Positions 1 to 9,283 of a DNA stretch of 64,000 nt are shown here, in pieces (within the stretch, counting starts at the first letter, position 1; the number at the start of each line of letters is the position of its first letter). The DNA is from Paenibacillus radicis (ex Gao et al. 2016) (GTDB lineage: Bacteria > Bacillota > Bacilli > Paenibacillales > Paenibacillaceae): the NCBI RefSeq assembly GCF_014641555.1, contig NZ_BMHY01000004.1, forward strand, positions 186,001-250,000, in the 5' to 3' direction. The notes beneath the pieces are model-generated. The model had not been told where the DNA came from. It saw only the letters and a program-made list of their open reading frames with translations, and did no database searches. Position numbers and translations under genes: made by a program.

Positions 1-2
1 TT

Positions 3-1694
3 TATAAAATCTATTGTCTCGTCTACCCGCTTGAAGGACAGCATAAGGATATGCCAGTAGCTTCTCTAAGATTTGACCAAGCGGTATTTGACCCCGAAAA
101 GCAGGACAAGAAGGAAGGGGACAGCTCGAAGACGCCGAGAGGGCAGATGGAAGAAGCTTCAGGTATATCGGTTCGCGCACGTTTTACCGGATGGAACGAA
201 TCCTGCCAAGATCTTGTGGTTGCTAGTGAATTTATAGAGAATAACGGTACCATTATTTGCAACCTGACGGTTCCGGAAAGTCTTTCTGAAGAGGGCACAA
301 AAGTATTTACAGGATCGGCTAGACAAATGCAAAAGCTTGAAGAGACAGGCGAGCTTGCAGATTTGTATAACTCCGTCTATCGCAAGGAGAAGGACATTCA
401 GCTGATGAAAGCGGAGGCTATGCTGGAAGCGGCGAAGAAATGGGGCGAGGGGCAGCAATACGAAACAACAGGATCAATTAATGTTGATATCTTTAATCTT
501 TCGAATCAGGTGGTGCTGAAGGAGCATTATTTCTACGTGGATAGGGAAGGTGAAGCTCTAAAGGATAGGGTGGATGTACCTGCTTATCGAGTGCAAGGCG
601 GAGACTATAAAGGCGGGGTCAAAAGCTCGGTGCGTCTTGTGAACACGAAAACCGGTGAGCTGGATGTGTCTGGTGATGCGATGGTATGGATCAATTTTGC
701 CGATAAAGCCAGGATGGTCTGGTGGTTAAATAATCGGACGGACCGGTCGTACAGCGTATTTTTTAAGGTGCAATCGGATTACTTAAAGCAAGTGGTAACG
801 CATGCCGTACCTGAAGCTGAAGCGAACCAGCAAAATGAGTCTGGCGTTTTTATGAACAAGGGCAAGCCCATCATCTCGCAGGATAAGGCGACACATCAAT
901 ACGCAATTGTAAAAGGATCCGAGAAATATCCGAATTTGGCCGGTTTGAAGAAGCATGCGCTGAATTATATGATTAAGCTGTTTCAATGGAAAACATTCAG
1001 CATTCAAAGTGCCGGAGACAATGAGATTACGCCTGGGGGTCAAGGAATACTCGCACAGCCGTTCAACGAAAGTTTGCGAAGGGCGAAGGAGCTTGAGCTG
1101 AAGATTCGGTTCCTGACGGAACAGGGAGCGTCTCAGGAGCAGTTAAGGGAGTTTCGTGTGCAGCAGGAGCAGTTTCAGAAGGAAGGCCAGCAGGCTTGGG
1201 AACAAGACTACAATACGAATTTGCGGAAACCAGGCGAAGGAGAGCTTTCTTCAACGGATCGGCGGTTAGCGTCAGAGCTTGGGGAAGAGGGAGTATACGC
1301 TAAGCGATTAATGTATGCTGTTAACCTGGTCAAAAACATTCAGAGTGATCTGAACAAAATTATTGGACCGATGATTCCGAATATCAATAAGGTTCAGCTG
1401 TCTCAACCTGGAACGATGTCGAAAAGGGAGTGGCTAGAGGTACGTAAAGTGCTATTGCCTGAATATCGAAAAATCCGTACGCTTGTACACGATGCCTTTG
1501 ATAAACATTATACCGATCTGCCGAAAGCGTTTAAACAGAAAGCTTTTACCTTAGGAATTAATCGGGCTATTCGCGACAAGCTGCAAACAAGTAAACTGTA
1601 TGGGGCGCTGAATAAGGAAGAACAGCTAAAGTTGCTGGAAAAAGTAAAATTTACCGACAACAAGAACACGGATTTCGAAGTGTTTAAAGAATAG
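3..1694 (+). CDS. Unrecognised protein, 5' end outside window
   Basis: The reading frame is already open at base 3 and stays open upstream of the ATG at 51, and the residues before that Met (Tyr-Cys-Leu-Val-Tyr-Pro-Leu-Glu-Gly-Gln) look like real protein, so the gene very likely begins left of the window. About 563 residues are visible. No signal peptide or membrane segment is seen in this part. The middle is rich in beta-type sequence with aromatic patches (around GDAMVWINFADKARMVWW). A Gln/Glu-rich, probably helical stretch follows (residues about 345-390 of the ATG-51 numbering). The C-terminal 130 residues are Lys-rich and probably helical. I do not recognise the family. A large secreted or toxin-like protein is possible but is only a guess. 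The gene ends in TAG and is followed by two terminator-like hairpins. Confidence 0.6.
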   Translation, partial: YKIYCLVYPLEGQHKDMPVASLRFDQAVFDPEKQDKKEGDSSKTPRGQMEEASGISVRARFTGWNESCQDLVVASEFIENNGTIICNLTVPESLSEEGTKVFTGSARQMQKLEETGELADLYNSVYRKEKDIQLMKAEAMLEAAKKWGEGQQYETTGSINVDIFNLSNQVVLKEHYFYVDREGEALKDRVDVPAYRVQGGDYKGGVKSSVRLVNTKTGELDVSGDAMVWINFADKARMVWWLNNRTDRSYSVFFKVQSDYLKQVVTHAVPEAEANQQNESGVFMNKGKPIISQDKATHQYAIVKGSEKYPNLAGLKKHALNYMIKLFQWKTFSIQSAGDNEITPGGQGILAQPFNESLRRAKELELKIRFLTEQGASQEQLREFRVQQEQFQKEGQQAWEQDYNTNLRKPGEGELSSTDRRLASELGEEGVYAKRLMYAVNLVKNIQSDLNKIIGPMIPNINKVQLSQPGTMSKREWLEVRKVLLPEYRKIRTLVHDAFDKHYTDLPKAFKQKAFTLGINRAIRDKLQTSKLYGALNKEEQLKLLEKVKFTDNKNTDFEVFKE

Positions 1695-1810
1695 AACAAT
1701 TAATTATTAACTGATTAGCAGTAGCTTGGTTAGGTAGTACGTTTCCTGAAATTCTTGCTATAATTTCCTTCACTTTATTGCTTCGGTCTCATATGAAATA
1801 AAAACTTGTC

Positions 1811-1860
1811 AACGGATAATGGACTTCAATCGTTCATTATCCGTTTCTATTTCTATGTTT
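1811..1860 (+). terminator. Hairpin with T-rich tail
   Basis: An 11-bp perfect inverted repeat, AACGGATAATG (1811-1821) and CATTATCCGTT (1835-1845), is followed by a T/C-rich tail. It is a plausible terminator for the partial gene ending at 1694. The gap 1695-2050 otherwise holds only the second hairpin at 1930. Confidence 0.5.
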
Positions 1861-1929
1861 CGGCAGAGTCTGGATTTTTCTGAATGTCATTTGGCTAGGG
1901 GGACTAAGAAAACTATAAAGGTTAGATAG

Positions 1930-1964
1930 GACTCATTTGCCTTGCAATGGGTCTTTTTGTCTTT
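1930..1964 (+). terminator. Rho-independent terminator
   Basis: An 8-bp stem with one G-U pair (GACTCATT 1930-1937 with AATGGGTC 1946-1953) is followed directly by TTTTTGTCTTT. It lies upstream of the gene at 2051 and backs up the hairpin at 1811. Confidence 0.6.
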
Positions 1965-2050
1965 AGTGTCACCATGTCGTTAAAATTTTTCTACACAGTT
2001 TCAGAAATGTTTCAAATCGATCATGTATAATGATTTAAGACTAACAATCC

Positions 2051-3037
2051 ATGATGAATAGAGCTCCGATTGGAGTGCAAAGAGAAGATGGTTTACCCAG
2101 ATACGGAGGGAAAAGCTTGGAAGCGGTAGATGCAGCTATTAACAATGCAGCGATTAATGAATTTGTTCTAAGAGCGATGGAAAAAAATGTAGCCCTTATC
2201 CGGTTTGATCTTCAACGCCGTGTTACGTATGTTAATGACATGTTTGCCAGCACAATGGGCTATACGGCAGAAGAAATGTACGGAATGCTGCATCAGCAAT
2301 TTTGTTTTCCCGAATTTGTGAACAGTCCTGATTATGAACAGTTCTGGCAAAGTATTTTAGAAGGGAGAAGCTTTCAGGATAAAATAGAACGTAAGGATGC
2401 AAAAGGCAATGTCGTATGGCTAGAAGCTACCTACATGCCCATTTATGACGAGCTGAACCAGAACATCATCGCAGTGACCAAGATTGCGACGAACATTACG
2501 AATCGCCAAAACCATATTACCGCGGTAGTCGATGAATTGAAGGAAATGTCGGCTCATTTGAATCAACGTGCTGAAGTGGGAATTGAGCGAAGCCAACAAT
2601 TGTTGGCAAGCATCTCCTTAATAGCTGAGGTGTCTGCCCATAATACTGCGACGCTGGCAGATTTGCAGAAGCAGGCTCAAGCGATACAAGGCATTGTGCA
2701 AACGATACGGGACATCGCTTCACAGACGCAATTACTTGCCCTTAATGCAGCCATCGAAGCTGCACATGCAGGCGAATACGGCCGCGGGTTCGACGTTGTA
2801 GCCAAAGAAGTGAAAAAGCTGTCAGTGATGGTAACCAATTCGATTACAGAAATTAGAGACAGTATCCAAGGCATTACGAAGGAGATCGGAAATATTTCGA
2901 AAGGAACCAAGGAAATTCAGGATCATGTCCGGCAAAGCCAAAAGCAAACTGAAGTGGCTATGGATGACTTCGCCAGTGTAATGTCCTCTGCGAAGCAGCT
3001 GGATTCAAAAGCGGAGCATGTCATTCAATTACTTTAG
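2051..3037 (+). CDS. Soluble PAS-domain methyl-accepting chemotaxis-like protein
   Basis: 328 residues. Residues about 40-160 form a PAS fold ending in the typical PAC region (KDAKGNVVWLEATYMPI). Residues about 165-328 are an MCP signalling helical hairpin, whose conserved tip reads IASQTQLLALNAAIEAAHAG then GRGFDVVAKEVKKL. There is no transmembrane helix, so this is a cytoplasmic receptor that would sense through PAS (redox, a small ligand or a bound cofactor) and signal to CheA. The C-terminal coiled coil is shorter than in membrane receptors. The start is ATG-ATG at 2051 with a TATAAT box at 2026-2031. It appears monocistronic: the next gene begins 65 bp later and is of a different type. 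Confidence 0.88.
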   Translation: MMNRAPIGVQREDGLPRYGGKSLEAVDAAINNAAINEFVLRAMEKNVALIRFDLQRRVTYVNDMFASTMGYTAEEMYGMLHQQFCFPEFVNSPDYEQFWQSILEGRSFQDKIERKDAKGNVVWLEATYMPIYDELNQNIIAVTKIATNITNRQNHITAVVDELKEMSAHLNQRAEVGIERSQQLLASISLIAEVSAHNTATLADLQKQAQAIQGIVQTIRDIASQTQLLALNAAIEAAHAGEYGRGFDVVAKEVKKLSVMVTNSITEIRDSIQGITKEIGNISKGTKEIQDHVRQSQKQTEVAMDDFASVMSSAKQLDSKAEHVIQLL

Positions 3038-3102
3038 AGCAGAAGGACAGCTTCCGCATGATCTTTATAGCTGACTCTAAGGTACGGTGATATAAACACA
3101 TT

Positions 3103-3468
3103 ATGGACTATTCAATTGCCGAAATATCGAAGATTACAGGGCTTAGCGCATACACGTTGCGCTATTACGAGAACATTGGCCTATTAAGCGACATTGAAAG
3201 GGACGAGAATGGGTACCGAAGATATGCCGATAAGGATATCTTATGGATCGATTTTCTTATTCGACTGCGCAACACCGGGATGCCTATAGGTCAAATGCAG
3301 AAGTTTGCTCAATTGCGGCGTCAAGGCAACTCTACGGCTGGAGCACGACGCGCGTTATTAGAAACTCATCAAGACCATGTTCTCAACGAAATAAAAGAGC
3401 TGGAGCAGCATGCGGCTGTTATACGAGAGAAAATTGTTTATTATAAGCAGCTTGAAGAAGAGAGCTGA
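3103..3468 (+). CDS. MerR-family regulator (NmlR/AdhR-like)
   Basis: 121 residues. The N-terminal winged HTH has the family signature (IAEISKITGLSAYTLRYYE, then GLL and NGYRRY), followed by an antiparallel coiled-coil dimer helix. There is no extra effector domain and no conserved metal-binding Cys, as in the short AdhR/NmlR branch that answers aldehydes and electrophiles. No good Shine-Dalgarno site precedes the ATG; a TATAAA box (3091-3096) lies very close, so a short leader or leaderless start is possible. The aldo/keto reductase at 4337 is a natural candidate target, but a P-loop gene lies between them. Its terminator is at 3479. Confidence 0.85.
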   Translation: MDYSIAEISKITGLSAYTLRYYENIGLLSDIERDENGYRRYADKDILWIDFLIRLRNTGMPIGQMQKFAQLRRQGNSTAGARRALLETHQDHVLNEIKELEQHAAVIREKIVYYKQLEEES

Positions 3469-3478
3469 GTTAATGGTG

Positions 3479-3511
3479 AAGGCCTTTATTTGAAGGTCTT
3501 TTTTGTTTTCT
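3479..3511 (+). terminator. Rho-independent terminator
   Basis: Stem AAGGCCTT (3479-3486) with AAGGTCTT (3493-3500), one G-U pair, then TTTTGTTTT. It ends the MerR gene. Confidence 0.7.
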
Positions 3512-3589
3512 AAATGTAGTAAAGCGGCTGGATGGGTATATTTGGTATAATTGATTCCAAATCAAATCAATGATCGATGGAGGTTTTTA

Positions 3590-4222
3590 GTGAGCCACAT
3601 AAGAGGAGTTATTCTAGAGGGGTATTCAAACGCTGGGAAAACATCTGTTTTAAAAGCACTCAAGCTGCTTCAAGCTCAAGATGAAGCATCGGAGCGCAGC
3701 TTAATTGTGCTTAGTGAACATTACTCCCAAGTATTAAACAATGTTCATGGAGAGTTTATACGATTAAATCGGAATGAACATCTTCAATTATTGAAAGAAC
3801 GGGTCAGCATGCTGCGACAGTTGAACGAATGGGCAACTTATCTGGGGCCAGATGCATCCCGAGGATCAAGAGGCTTGTTTTTTATACTGGAAAGATTTCA
3901 TTTGAATCATAGAGCAGCCTTTCCAACAGAATCTTTATATGAAATCGAATCTTTGGAAAATGACTTGCTCGATCTTGGAGCCAAATGTGTACTATTAACT
4001 GTATCTTCTGAAAAAGTAGAACAAAGAATGCAAAGCCGAACCCCTCAAGAATGGACGAACAAAACGGAGGAAGAAATAAAAATGTCAGCTGATGAATTTA
4101 GACAAACCCAATCCGAACTGCGTAAACTATTCAGTTTGTCGGTTCTGCCCGGCATAGAAATAAATACGGATAATAAGGATTGGAATGTCTACGCCAATAA
4201 AATAATGGATTTATTCCGCTGA
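3590..4222 (+). CDS. P-loop nucleotide kinase-like protein
   Basis: 210 residues from a GTG start. Near the N-terminus is a Walker A motif, GYSNAGKTS (residues 11-19), in the position usual for nucleoside/nucleotide kinases and thymidylate-kinase-like proteins. The C-terminal half is helical with a possible LID-like segment (SEKVEQRMQSRTPQEW). The substrate cannot be read from sequence. The start is decided by GGAGG at 3579-3583, 6 nt before GTG 3590. The longer frame from TTG 3551 begins inside a TATAAT box (3546-3551) and would bury the ribosome site in the coding sequence. It stands alone between a MerR gene and an aldo/keto reductase. Confidence 0.75.
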   Translation: MSHIRGVILEGYSNAGKTSVLKALKLLQAQDEASERSLIVLSEHYSQVLNNVHGEFIRLNRNEHLQLLKERVSMLRQLNEWATYLGPDASRGSRGLFFILERFHLNHRAAFPTESLYEIESLENDLLDLGAKCVLLTVSSEKVEQRMQSRTPQEWTNKTEEEIKMSADEFRQTQSELRKLFSLSVLPGIEINTDNKDWNVYANKIMDLFR

Positions 4223-4336
4223 CAAGAATTATAAGTTCAATTGACCAACATTGCTGGCAGAATAAAAAATGACGCTTGCCTTACAGTGCGCTCTAATCGA
4301 TATACTCTTATCTAGATTGGCAGGAGGAGGAGTAAA

Positions 4337-5317
4337 ATGAAATTTCGATCGATTGGTTCTATGAAAGTATCAGCATTGGGCTTGGGCTGCATGGGGATGT
4401 CGGAGTACTATGGTGATCAAAAGGAGGAGGATTCGATTGCAACTCTTCAGCATGCTCTGTCGCTTGGCGTTAATTTCTTCGATACCGCTGACCAGTATGG
4501 CTTGGGTAAAAATGAAGCTCTAGTCGGCCGCGCTTTATCTAGCGTCAGACCGAACGTTCACATCGCCACTAAATTTGGTTTCGTTAGAAATGATGCTGGA
4601 GAGGTAGTCGAAATTAACGGCAGCCCCAGCTATGTCAAACAGGCTTGCGAAGCGAGCTTGAAGCGCTTAAATACGGATTATATTGATCTTTACTATCTGC
4701 ATCGCGTTGATGCCAGAGTGCCAATTGAAGAAACAATTGGTGCGATGAAGATGTTAGTCGACGAGGGGAAGGTTCGATATATTGGACTTTCTGAAGCCTC
4801 TCCCCAAACGATCGAGCGCGCACATGCCATACATCCAATAGCAGCGCTGCAAACCGAATATTCCATATGGAGCAGGGACATCGAAAGTGAGGTTTTACCT
4901 CTTTGCCGGGATTTAAATATAGCTGTCGTTCCTTATAGTCCGCTGGGACGCGGGTTTCTGTCCGGAACAATCAAATCCACGGATACGCTGGCGGAAAATG
5001 ATTACAGAAGAAAGACGCCACGTCTGCAAGGAGATAATTTGCAGCATAACCTTTCCTTGCTTCAGCACTTAGAAGAGATTGCACAACAATTGAAGATTAG
5101 CACATCCCAGCTCGCATTAGCCTGGCTGTTAGCGAATGGGGAGGATCTGATTCCAATACCGGGAACTAAGAAAATTTCCTATTTGGAAGAAAATATGGCT
5201 GCCGTAGACATTAAGCTGCCTGAGGATGTTAAACGTTTTATCGATACTATAGCTCCAATAGGCGCAGCGGCAGGCGACCGCTACCCGGAGCATTCGATGA
5301 AGTTATTGAATAAGTAA
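4337..5317 (+). CDS. Aldo/keto reductase
   Basis: 326 residues, a full-length (beta/alpha)8 NADPH-dependent aldo/keto reductase. The catalytic tetrad is visible as Asp49, Tyr54, Lys79 and His122. The C-terminal coenzyme region IPIPGTKKISYLEENMAAVD is the usual cofactor-phosphate motif. It matches the AKR13-like bacterial group acting on small aldehydes and ketones; the physiological substrate is unknown. A strong AGGAGGAGG site precedes ATG 4337. It is monocistronic with a strong terminator at 5334. Confidence 0.92.
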   Translation: MKFRSIGSMKVSALGLGCMGMSEYYGDQKEEDSIATLQHALSLGVNFFDTADQYGLGKNEALVGRALSSVRPNVHIATKFGFVRNDAGEVVEINGSPSYVKQACEASLKRLNTDYIDLYYLHRVDARVPIEETIGAMKMLVDEGKVRYIGLSEASPQTIERAHAIHPIAALQTEYSIWSRDIESEVLPLCRDLNIAVVPYSPLGRGFLSGTIKSTDTLAENDYRRKTPRLQGDNLQHNLSLLQHLEEIAQQLKISTSQLALAWLLANGEDLIPIPGTKKISYLEENMAAVDIKLPEDVKRFIDTIAPIGAAAGDRYPEHSMKLLNK

Positions 5318-5333
5318 TGGAACGAGCAAAGAG

Positions 5334-5358
5334 AGCCGCAGAAATGCGGCTTTTTTTT
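5334..5358 (+). terminator. Rho-independent terminator
   Basis: AGCCGCA (5334-5340), loop GAAA, TGCGGCT (5345-5351), then seven or more T. The same stem sequence recurs at 36600, 38653 and 42664. Confidence 0.85.
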
Positions 5359-5384
5359 GTGTCATCCTATACCCACGGTGCTAA

Positions 5385-6344
5385 CTATGCCTTTAACAGT
5401 ATTGGGGCGATGTAATCTAAGAACACATTTGCCGGATGCCGCTCTTTTTTACGCTTATCGTCAGTCGTGACGGCAACGATCTTCAAAGATGGAACGATGT
5501 AAATATATTGTCCGGCATATCCCCTGGCGTAATAGTAGTGGAAAGCAGGAGACGGGGCGGTATTTAATTGTTGTTCCACGCTTTCCTCACGGTATGTATG
5601 CGTCCACCAATGCCACCCGTATAAGCCGAAGTTTGGCGGACTTGCAGGAATGGCCGGCTGCACGGAACGGAGCAATCGTTCTGCGGAAATGAGCTGCGCC
5701 TGTCCCCAGCGTCCTTGCTGCAGGTAGAGCTGTCCGAATTTGTGCATATCCGCAGGACGCATCCGCATCCCATACCCTCCGGTATGAATGCCTTGCGGAT
5801 CGGCTTCCCAGGTGTAGTCTTCGATGCCGAGCGGGCCAAATACCTCCTCTTCGGCAAATCGGGCAGTTGTTTTGCCGCTAGCTTGTACCAGAATGGCCGA
5901 TAACAGCTGCGATACGCCAGAGCTGTACTCCATTCGAGTACCTGGATCCTCGGATAGCGGCTGCTCCAATACAAAATCAATCCAATTACTCGATCGCGTC
6001 ATACGCGGAAATGACTTTTGTCCGCCGAATTCAGTCCACGAGAATCCGGCTGTCATCGTTAAAAGATGCTCGATCGTAATTTCCCGTTTCCGGGGATCAG
6101 GGTCGTCAAGCAGCCGAGGGAAAAACGTTGCGATTGGCGTGTTTGCCTCTGGAATGATGCCTCGGTCCATTGCGATGCAAATGAGAGCCGACAGAATGCT
6201 TTTAGTGCAAGAGTTTACTTTGGCAATTTCTTGCGGGATCTGTTGATTTCGATAATACTCATACAGCATTTGGCCGTCTTGGCTAATTAGGCAGCTTCTT
6301 AAGTCGACAGGCTTTATGGCAGATGTTAGTTCAGCAAAGTTCAT
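5385..6344 (-). CDS. Serine hydrolase, class C beta-lactamase fold
   Basis: 319 residues. The SxxK nucleophile motif is SCTK (Ser45) and the second motif is Tyr140-Ser-Ser in place of Tyr-x-Asn. The fold markers (EHLLTMTAGFSW; GGYGMRMRPADMHKFGQLYL) are those of the beta-lactamase/penicillin-binding-protein-like esterase family (PF00144). No signal peptide, so probably a cytoplasmic esterase or amidase. The start at 6344 is preferred because GGAAG at about 6356-6360 lies 10 nt upstream; ATG 6353 would be too close, and the longer GTG frame (6392) would contain this site. It resembles the hydrolase at 16901 in organisation. Confidence 0.82.
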   Translation of the reverse strand: MNFAELTSAIKPVDLRSCLISQDGQMLYEYYRNQQIPQEIAKVNSCTKSILSALICIAMDRGIIPEANTPIATFFPRLLDDPDPRKREITIEHLLTMTAGFSWTEFGGQKSFPRMTRSSNWIDFVLEQPLSEDPGTRMEYSSGVSQLLSAILVQASGKTTARFAEEEVFGPLGIEDYTWEADPQGIHTGGYGMRMRPADMHKFGQLYLQQGRWGQAQLISAERLLRSVQPAIPASPPNFGLYGWHWWTHTYREESVEQQLNTAPSPAFHYYYARGYAGQYIYIVPSLKIVAVTTDDKRKKERHPANVFLDYIAPILLKA

Positions 6345-6520
6345 GGCATTCATTCTTCCTTTATGGTTGTTAGGCTCATCAAAGAGCAGCACGCATTGTG
6401 ATTAAACAGCGGCATGTTACGTTAAAGTGAATAGTAGCATAAAACCGAATTGGAAATAAAGGAGATTGGAGCTGTATTACGAATAGAAGTACAAACAAGA
6501 GTGAAGGGAGTTTATTGATA

Positions 6521-7018
6521 ATGAGTGAGCTTATTAATGAATCCGTCATATTGTTGGCGGAAAAATTGCAATTGCCGGAACGCGTATTTAACATAGATGA
6601 ACTGCCATGGGTACCATTCACAGAAAATCATTCCTGCCATTTTAAACCTTTGCGGTTTGACCTTAATACGGGTACATGGATTTATTTGTTCAAGATTAAG
6701 AGTAATCAAGTATTGGGCAAGCATAGACATACAGGCGGATCAGTTATTGGTTATAACATTCAAGGGAAATGGAGATATGAGGGACGTAATTGGGCGGCTG
6801 TGCCAGGCACTTTTGTGTTTGAACCGCCTGGAGATATTCATACACTCTTTACAGAAGATGAAGAAGTAGTGACGCTTTTCATATTAAGCGGGGCACTTCA
6901 ATATTTTGATGAGGATAATAAGATTGTGGGACAAGACGATATTTATACGGTTTTACAAAAGTATAGGGAGTTTTGTGAGCGTAATGGAGTCGAACTACGA
7001 GAAGATCTGGTTTATTGA
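6521..7018 (+). CDS. Cupin, 2,4'-dihydroxyacetophenone dioxygenase-like
   Basis: 165 residues. A single beta-barrel cupin. The pattern KHRHTGGSVIGYNIQGKWRY followed by PGTFVFEPPGDIHTL is the metal-site layout of the ChrR/dihydroxyacetophenone-dioxygenase-like cupins, with His-x-His and a late His as probable iron or zinc ligands. Known members cleave aromatic ketones, but most homologues are uncharacterised, so no reaction is claimed. Start ATG 6521 follows GGGAG by about 10 nt; a TTG at 6515 is the alternative. It is divergent from the serine hydrolase and convergent with the metal ATPase. Confidence 0.75.
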   Translation: MSELINESVILLAEKLQLPERVFNIDELPWVPFTENHSCHFKPLRFDLNTGTWIYLFKIKSNQVLGKHRHTGGSVIGYNIQGKWRYEGRNWAAVPGTFVFEPPGDIHTLFTEDEEVVTLFILSGALQYFDEDNKIVGQDDIYTVLQKYREFCERNGVELREDLVY

Positions 7019-7100
7019 AATGAATTCTCCTGCACAAGAAAGGGCAATGCACACATTCGTACATTACCCTTGTTCGGTTAGTCCGATTCAAATGGGGTCG

Positions 7101-9260
7101 TTATGATTTGTTACGCTCAATGAGAATCGTTAAGCTCACCAGCGTTACGAATATGGTAGCTCCCATATCGGACAAAATGGCAATCCATAAAGTGAGCCAG
7201 CCAGGGATCGTCAGCAGCAACGCAATAACTTTCAAACCAAGCGAGACGATGATGTTGAATCGAATGACGCGATTAACGCGCTTGGCGAGGGAGACGGCCT
7301 CTGGAAGTTTGCCTAAGTGATCTTGCATTAACACAATATCCGCAGTCTCTATTGCGCTGTCCGTGCCTTTGCCCATCGCAATGCCAAGTTGCGCGGTAGC
7401 CAGAGCAGGGGCGTCGTTAATGCCGTCGCCAATCATAGCTACAATGCCTCTGGAAGAAAGTTCTTTTACCCGGTTTACTTTATCCTCCGGCAATAAACCT
7501 CCGTAGTATTCAGAGACACCAACAGCAGTTGCAACCTTCTCAGCAGTCTTCTGATGATCCCCCGTTAGCATAACGGTGTTTTTGATCCCGAGCTTGTGCA
7601 GGGATGCTATGACAGAACGGCTTTCCTTGCGAATTTCGTCCGAGATACCGAATATACCGAGTACTTGTTGTTCGTCCGCTACAAGAACGATTGTCAGTCC
7701 ATCTTCCTTAAGCTGTTTGATCCGCTCTTGAATGGTTGAAGGTATATTTATATGCGCAATGCTTTTTTCGTTGCCTAACCAGTAAGGCTGACTATTTATC
7801 CGTGCTTTAATGCCGCTTCCGGAAAGCGTCTGAATTTCCTCAGGTTCGAAGATCGTCAGGTCTCTGCGGTCGATTTCCTTCATGATCGCTTTGGCTAACG
7901 GGTGCGATGAGGATTTTTCAATCGCGCCAGCAACTTGAAGGAATCGATTGTCGTCATAGATTTCAAGCTGCTCAACATGTGGTTCACCTTTAGTCAAAGT
8001 GCCTGTTTTATCAAAAGCAAGCGTATCGATTTTGCCCAGCTGCTCTAAGAACACGCCGCCTTTGATAAGTATTCCGTTTCTCGCTGTACGGGTGATCCCG
8101 GAAACAATCGCAATCGGTGAAGATAGAATTAATGCGCAAGGGCAGCCGACGATGAGCACGGACAATCCCTGATACAGCCAAGTCTTCCAGTCTCCTTGGA
8201 GGAAGAGCGGAGGGACGACCGTCACAAGAGCAGCAATAATCATAATGAGCGGCGTATAGTACTTCGCAAATTTATTGATAAAGAGCTCTGTTGGCGTCTT
8301 CGTTTCTTGAGCCTCTTGTACCAGATGGAGAATCTTGGCTAACGACGAGTCGCTATAGGCTTTCTCGATACGAATAATAAGCAGGCCCTCGTTATTAATA
8401 CTTCCGCCGAAGACAGGCTCACCGGATTCTTTCTCAACCGGAAGCGACTCGCCAGTGATGGCAGCTTCATTGACGGAGCTTTTTCCTTCGGTAATGACAC
8501 CATCAGAGGGAATCTTCTCGCCGGGCTTGATTTTGACGAGGTCACCGACCTGCAAGGAGGAGATAGGGACAATGAATTCTTGGTCATTGACGATTTTCAA
8601 TGCTTCTTTGGGAGCAACTTGCAGTAAGGCTTCCATTGAACGCCGCGCTTTTTCCATGCCGAAGCCTTCCAGCAATTCATTAAGTCCAAACAAAATGGCG
8701 ACTAAGGTAGCTTCTTTCCATTCTCCAATGGCTACGGCTCCAATTAACGCAATGGTCATTAACGTGTCGATATTAAACTTAAGTTTAATTAAGTTTTTCA
8801 AGCCGCGAAAGAAGGTCGTGTAGCCGCTGATAACAGTGGCCAGCAAATAGAGGGTAATAAGGATTGGCTTACCGAGTACGCCGTCTAGAAGCAGGGCAGC
8901 AGCGTATAAGACTCCAGATGTAATTAGCAATTTTAACATTTTATGATTGCCGTCAGCGTGACTGTGATCATGATCGCCGTGTTCGTGGCTGTGTTCGTGG
9001 CCGTGTTCATGGTCATGAGTACCATGGGTATGAGAATGGGAGGAAGAACCAGGTTCTTCATGTAATGGATTAGCGATGTAAGCACCATCTGATTTCAAAA
9101 TGCGATTGACGTCCTTCATGGAAATGTCCGGGCTAATTGTCAGTTTGCCTGAATTATAACTGAGCGTGGCGCCGTCTCCATGATCCAATTGTTTAATTTC
9201 ATCTTCTATTCTTTGGGCACAACCGGCGCAAGAAAGACCTTTAATGCGGTATTCATTCAT
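7101..9260 (-). CDS. Heavy-metal P1B-type ATPase (Zn/Cd/Co exporter type)
   Basis: 719 residues, membrane pump. In order: an N-terminal HMA-like domain with Cys11-Ala-Gly-Cys14; a strikingly His-rich linker (residues about 75-106, repeats of HEH/HDH); transmembrane helices; actuator motif TGES (269-272); Cys373-Pro-Cys375 in the metal-transport helix; phosphorylation site Asp417 in DKTGT; and HP motif SSHPLAK. The CPC motif with a His-rich N-terminus fits Zn2+/Cd2+/Co2+ efflux rather than copper. ATG 9260 follows AGAGG by about 7 nt; the TTG frame at 9278 would translate its own ribosome site. A candidate ArsR-type operator lies at 9284-9303, although no sensor gene is adjacent. Confidence 0.93.
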   Translation of the reverse strand: MNEYRIKGLSCAGCAQRIEDEIKQLDHGDGATLSYNSGKLTISPDISMKDVNRILKSDGAYIANPLHEEPGSSSHSHTHGTHDHEHGHEHSHEHGDHDHSHADGNHKMLKLLITSGVLYAAALLLDGVLGKPILITLYLLATVISGYTTFFRGLKNLIKLKFNIDTLMTIALIGAVAIGEWKEATLVAILFGLNELLEGFGMEKARRSMEALLQVAPKEALKIVNDQEFIVPISSLQVGDLVKIKPGEKIPSDGVITEGKSSVNEAAITGESLPVEKESGEPVFGGSINNEGLLIIRIEKAYSDSSLAKILHLVQEAQETKTPTELFINKFAKYYTPLIMIIAALVTVVPPLFLQGDWKTWLYQGLSVLIVGCPCALILSSPIAIVSGITRTARNGILIKGGVFLEQLGKIDTLAFDKTGTLTKGEPHVEQLEIYDDNRFLQVAGAIEKSSSHPLAKAIMKEIDRRDLTIFEPEEIQTLSGSGIKARINSQPYWLGNEKSIAHINIPSTIQERIKQLKEDGLTIVLVADEQQVLGIFGISDEIRKESRSVIASLHKLGIKNTVMLTGDHQKTAEKVATAVGVSEYYGGLLPEDKVNRVKELSSRGIVAMIGDGINDAPALATAQLGIAMGKGTDSAIETADIVLMQDHLGKLPEAVSLAKRVNRVIRFNIIVSLGLKVIALLLTIPGWLTLWIAILSDMGATIFVTLVSLTILIERNKS

Positions 9261-9283
9261 GGGACAACCTCTTTTCAAACATT

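Noticed and set aside
3551..3589. TTG start for the P-loop protein
   Set aside because: It lies within a TATAAT box and the frame includes the GGAGG site used by GTG 3590.
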